Shown piece after piece: positions 62,648-64,000 of a stretch of 64,000 nucleotides of DNA. The notes below the pieces were generated by a model. The model ran no database searches and was not told the origin of the DNA. It worked only from the letters and a program-made list of their open reading frames with translations. Each line of letters begins with the position of its first letter. The first letter of the stretch is position 1. The DNA comes from Misgurnus anguillicaudatus (lineage: Eukaryota > Chordata > Actinopteri > Cypriniformes > Cobitidae), in the NCBI RefSeq assembly GCF_027580225.2, contig NC_073340.2:20158001-20222000 (forward strand), in the 5' to 3' direction. The translations under genes were made by a program, and so were the position numbers.

Positions 62648-64000
62648 GATGACTGGTGTATCTGTTTCCTTTCAACGTCACAACGATGCCACAACAATCC
62701 TGCAGCGTTGGGGTTAGACGACTCGACCCCAGGCAGAGTCTGTGAAGCCGTGATTATGTCATTGGAAAATCTAAACAAGATTAAAAACAAACACTTTTAT
62801 AATACAATGCAGAAGGTTTATAGCATCCAGATACATTTAACAGACTTTAACTTTCAAATTGAAACCATTTGTCAACACCAAACAAGTTCAAAGGTTACAA
62901 AATGTGAGGGAAAAATAAAAACAAACAAAAAAGAGAGCTAGAGATGCATCAGCCTCAACGATCACCTCCAATTTTATCTTTTTCCATTTGAGGCTCGGAT
63001 CCATGACATCGAAAGCACCTGAAAACTTTATGTCACCCTAAAGACCTGTAATCTGTGGCTTGATTGTACATTTGAAAAACAGAGAGATGGAAAGAGGAGG
63101 GTGGGGGCAACCTTACTCATTCTGCCTCCATTACAGATCTCACAGTATCAGGTTTGTGAACCAGAATCCGTATGGAAAAAGACATGAGTGCAATGCAAGG
63201 TATGCTGGAGGTTTAATCAAACGCCGCTGTGCTATAAACATAAAGAATGATGCTGCCATCTAGTGGTGTCATTACAGCCAATTACAATTTACAAGGCATC
63301 CAATAGATACGCAGTCTGTACCGAGAAGAAGGGAGTAATAAAGATTAAAGGTTAGATGTGGGAAGGGAAGCACAGCAGAGAAGACTGATGTCCCGGTTCT
63401 AAGAACTAAAACGATTTCACACACGTTTGCTTAACAAAATACACAGACAAGCATTCATTTCCCCAGATAACTGGCAACATTATTGCGGAGATCAGGTTTA
63501 ACACACATCACAATCCCCCGCAAGATCAGAGAGAGGTCAGAGACACGATTTCACACATGCTCACAAACATGAAAGTTTAAGGTCAGATATGGCTTAGTTC
63601 AAGACATATTTTTAGGTAAAAATAACAAACTACCATAGTACTGCCATGGATTTTTCACTCGTGCACTCGTTCTCTCTCCTCTTGTCATACAAGTCTTTGC
63701 AGTACTCGTGACAGTTAAGCGTGTTGCTATTAAATGCATGGCATGTCAATGCAGTGTGCATGCTGTTTTAAGAGTATAAACACACCAGTATTATAAGTGC
63801 TTAAGTGCGTTTATGTGTCTGTAAACTTCATATAGTGAGAAAATACAGTCTTTCAGTCAATAAAACACTTGGCTTAACATGAGCACCGTGGCGCTGCATC
63901 TGAACAAATGAGGGATCCAGACACACACATACACTCATACACAGACAAAAAGGAGTTCATGCCATTTACTAAGAGGGATGCGAAGCATTTAATTAATTTT
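62648..64000. other. Sequence upstream of the mpp7 start codon
   Basis: The first part is 5' UTR. A possible acceptor near 62699 would make the rest intron. I see no TATA box, CpG island or upstream exon that I can defend. No transposon recognised except the string tgctgccatctagtggtgtc near 63250. Confidence 0.4.

Noticed and set aside
1..64000. CRISPR array, operon, prophage, endogenous virus or retrotransposon reverse transcriptase
   Set aside because: No spaced identical repeats, no clustered long ORFs, and no reverse-transcriptase, capsid or envelope-like motifs were seen. The direct repeats present are microsatellites, a minisatellite, one 365-bp tandem array and dispersed MITEs.

Overview
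The window is vertebrate nuclear DNA, almost certainly from a teleost fish and probably a cyprinid-like one. The sequence is AT-rich, has short exons with GT..AG introns of 5 to 19 kb, and is packed with non-autonomous DNA transposons, tRNA-derived SINEs and microsatellites. Nothing prokaryotic or viral was seen.

One host gene was found, on the minus strand and spanning nearly the whole window: the 5' half of the coding region of an MPP7-type MAGUK (membrane palmitoylated protein 7, MAGUK p55 family). I pieced it together from seven exons that the splice sites and codon phases join without a break: 62611-62647 (start codon), 52299-52417, 37400-37477, 31818-31898, 19360-19491, 369-450 and 154-239. 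They total 615 nt, or 205 codons, covering the N-terminus, both L27 domains and most of the PDZ domain. The rest of PDZ, SH3, the hook and the guanylate-kinase-like domain lie beyond base 1. Upstream 5' UTR exons and the promoter probably lie beyond base 64000 or are not recognisable.

Everything else is intron. Main repeat content by region: (0.7-5 kb) a hAT MITE, a SINE, a truncated Tc1 element and a GCGTT-type MITE; (6.2-9.1 kb) a TA-flanked palindromic element with a hAT MITE inside it, a TTAA MITE, a 104-bp-arm foldback and a 42-bp minisatellite; (10.5-11.8 kb) a nearly intact DD36E (Incomer-like) Tc1/mariner element with a single in-frame stop; (12.5-19 kb) further MITEs, including a TTAA MITE whose empty site is present in a related repeat copy; (21.0-22.5 kb) a Tc1 element with long terminal repeats and a MITE inserted in it; (24.6-27.5 kb) a four-deep nest of transposons; (27.7-28.4 kb) a TTAA MITE, a CATA microsatellite and a palindromic MITE; (31-35 kb) SINEs, a (CA)26 tract just upstream of an exon, and a CpG-dense Harbinger-like MITE inside a hAT element; (38-40 kb) a long-arm TTAA element with other repeats inside; (42.5-46.5 kb) a foldback, a piggyBac MITE, a decayed piggyBac transposase and a 365-bp tandem array; (46.8-51.4 kb) a SINE with exact target duplications, a TTAA MITE and a 1.4-kb long-terminal-repeat element; (54.5-56.4 kb) another nest; (57.8-62.5 kb) palindromic MITEs, a Harbinger-like element, a third Tc1 copy and a hAT MITE close to the start-codon exon.

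The window therefore shows one conserved cell-polarity scaffold gene whose introns have absorbed several waves of cut-and-paste transposons. I did not find a convincing new multi-gene system. The most unusual items are the DD36E element, the piggyBac-linked tandem array, the repeat family with an iterated TTACCGCAAC motif, and the paralogous empty sites that order the insertions.
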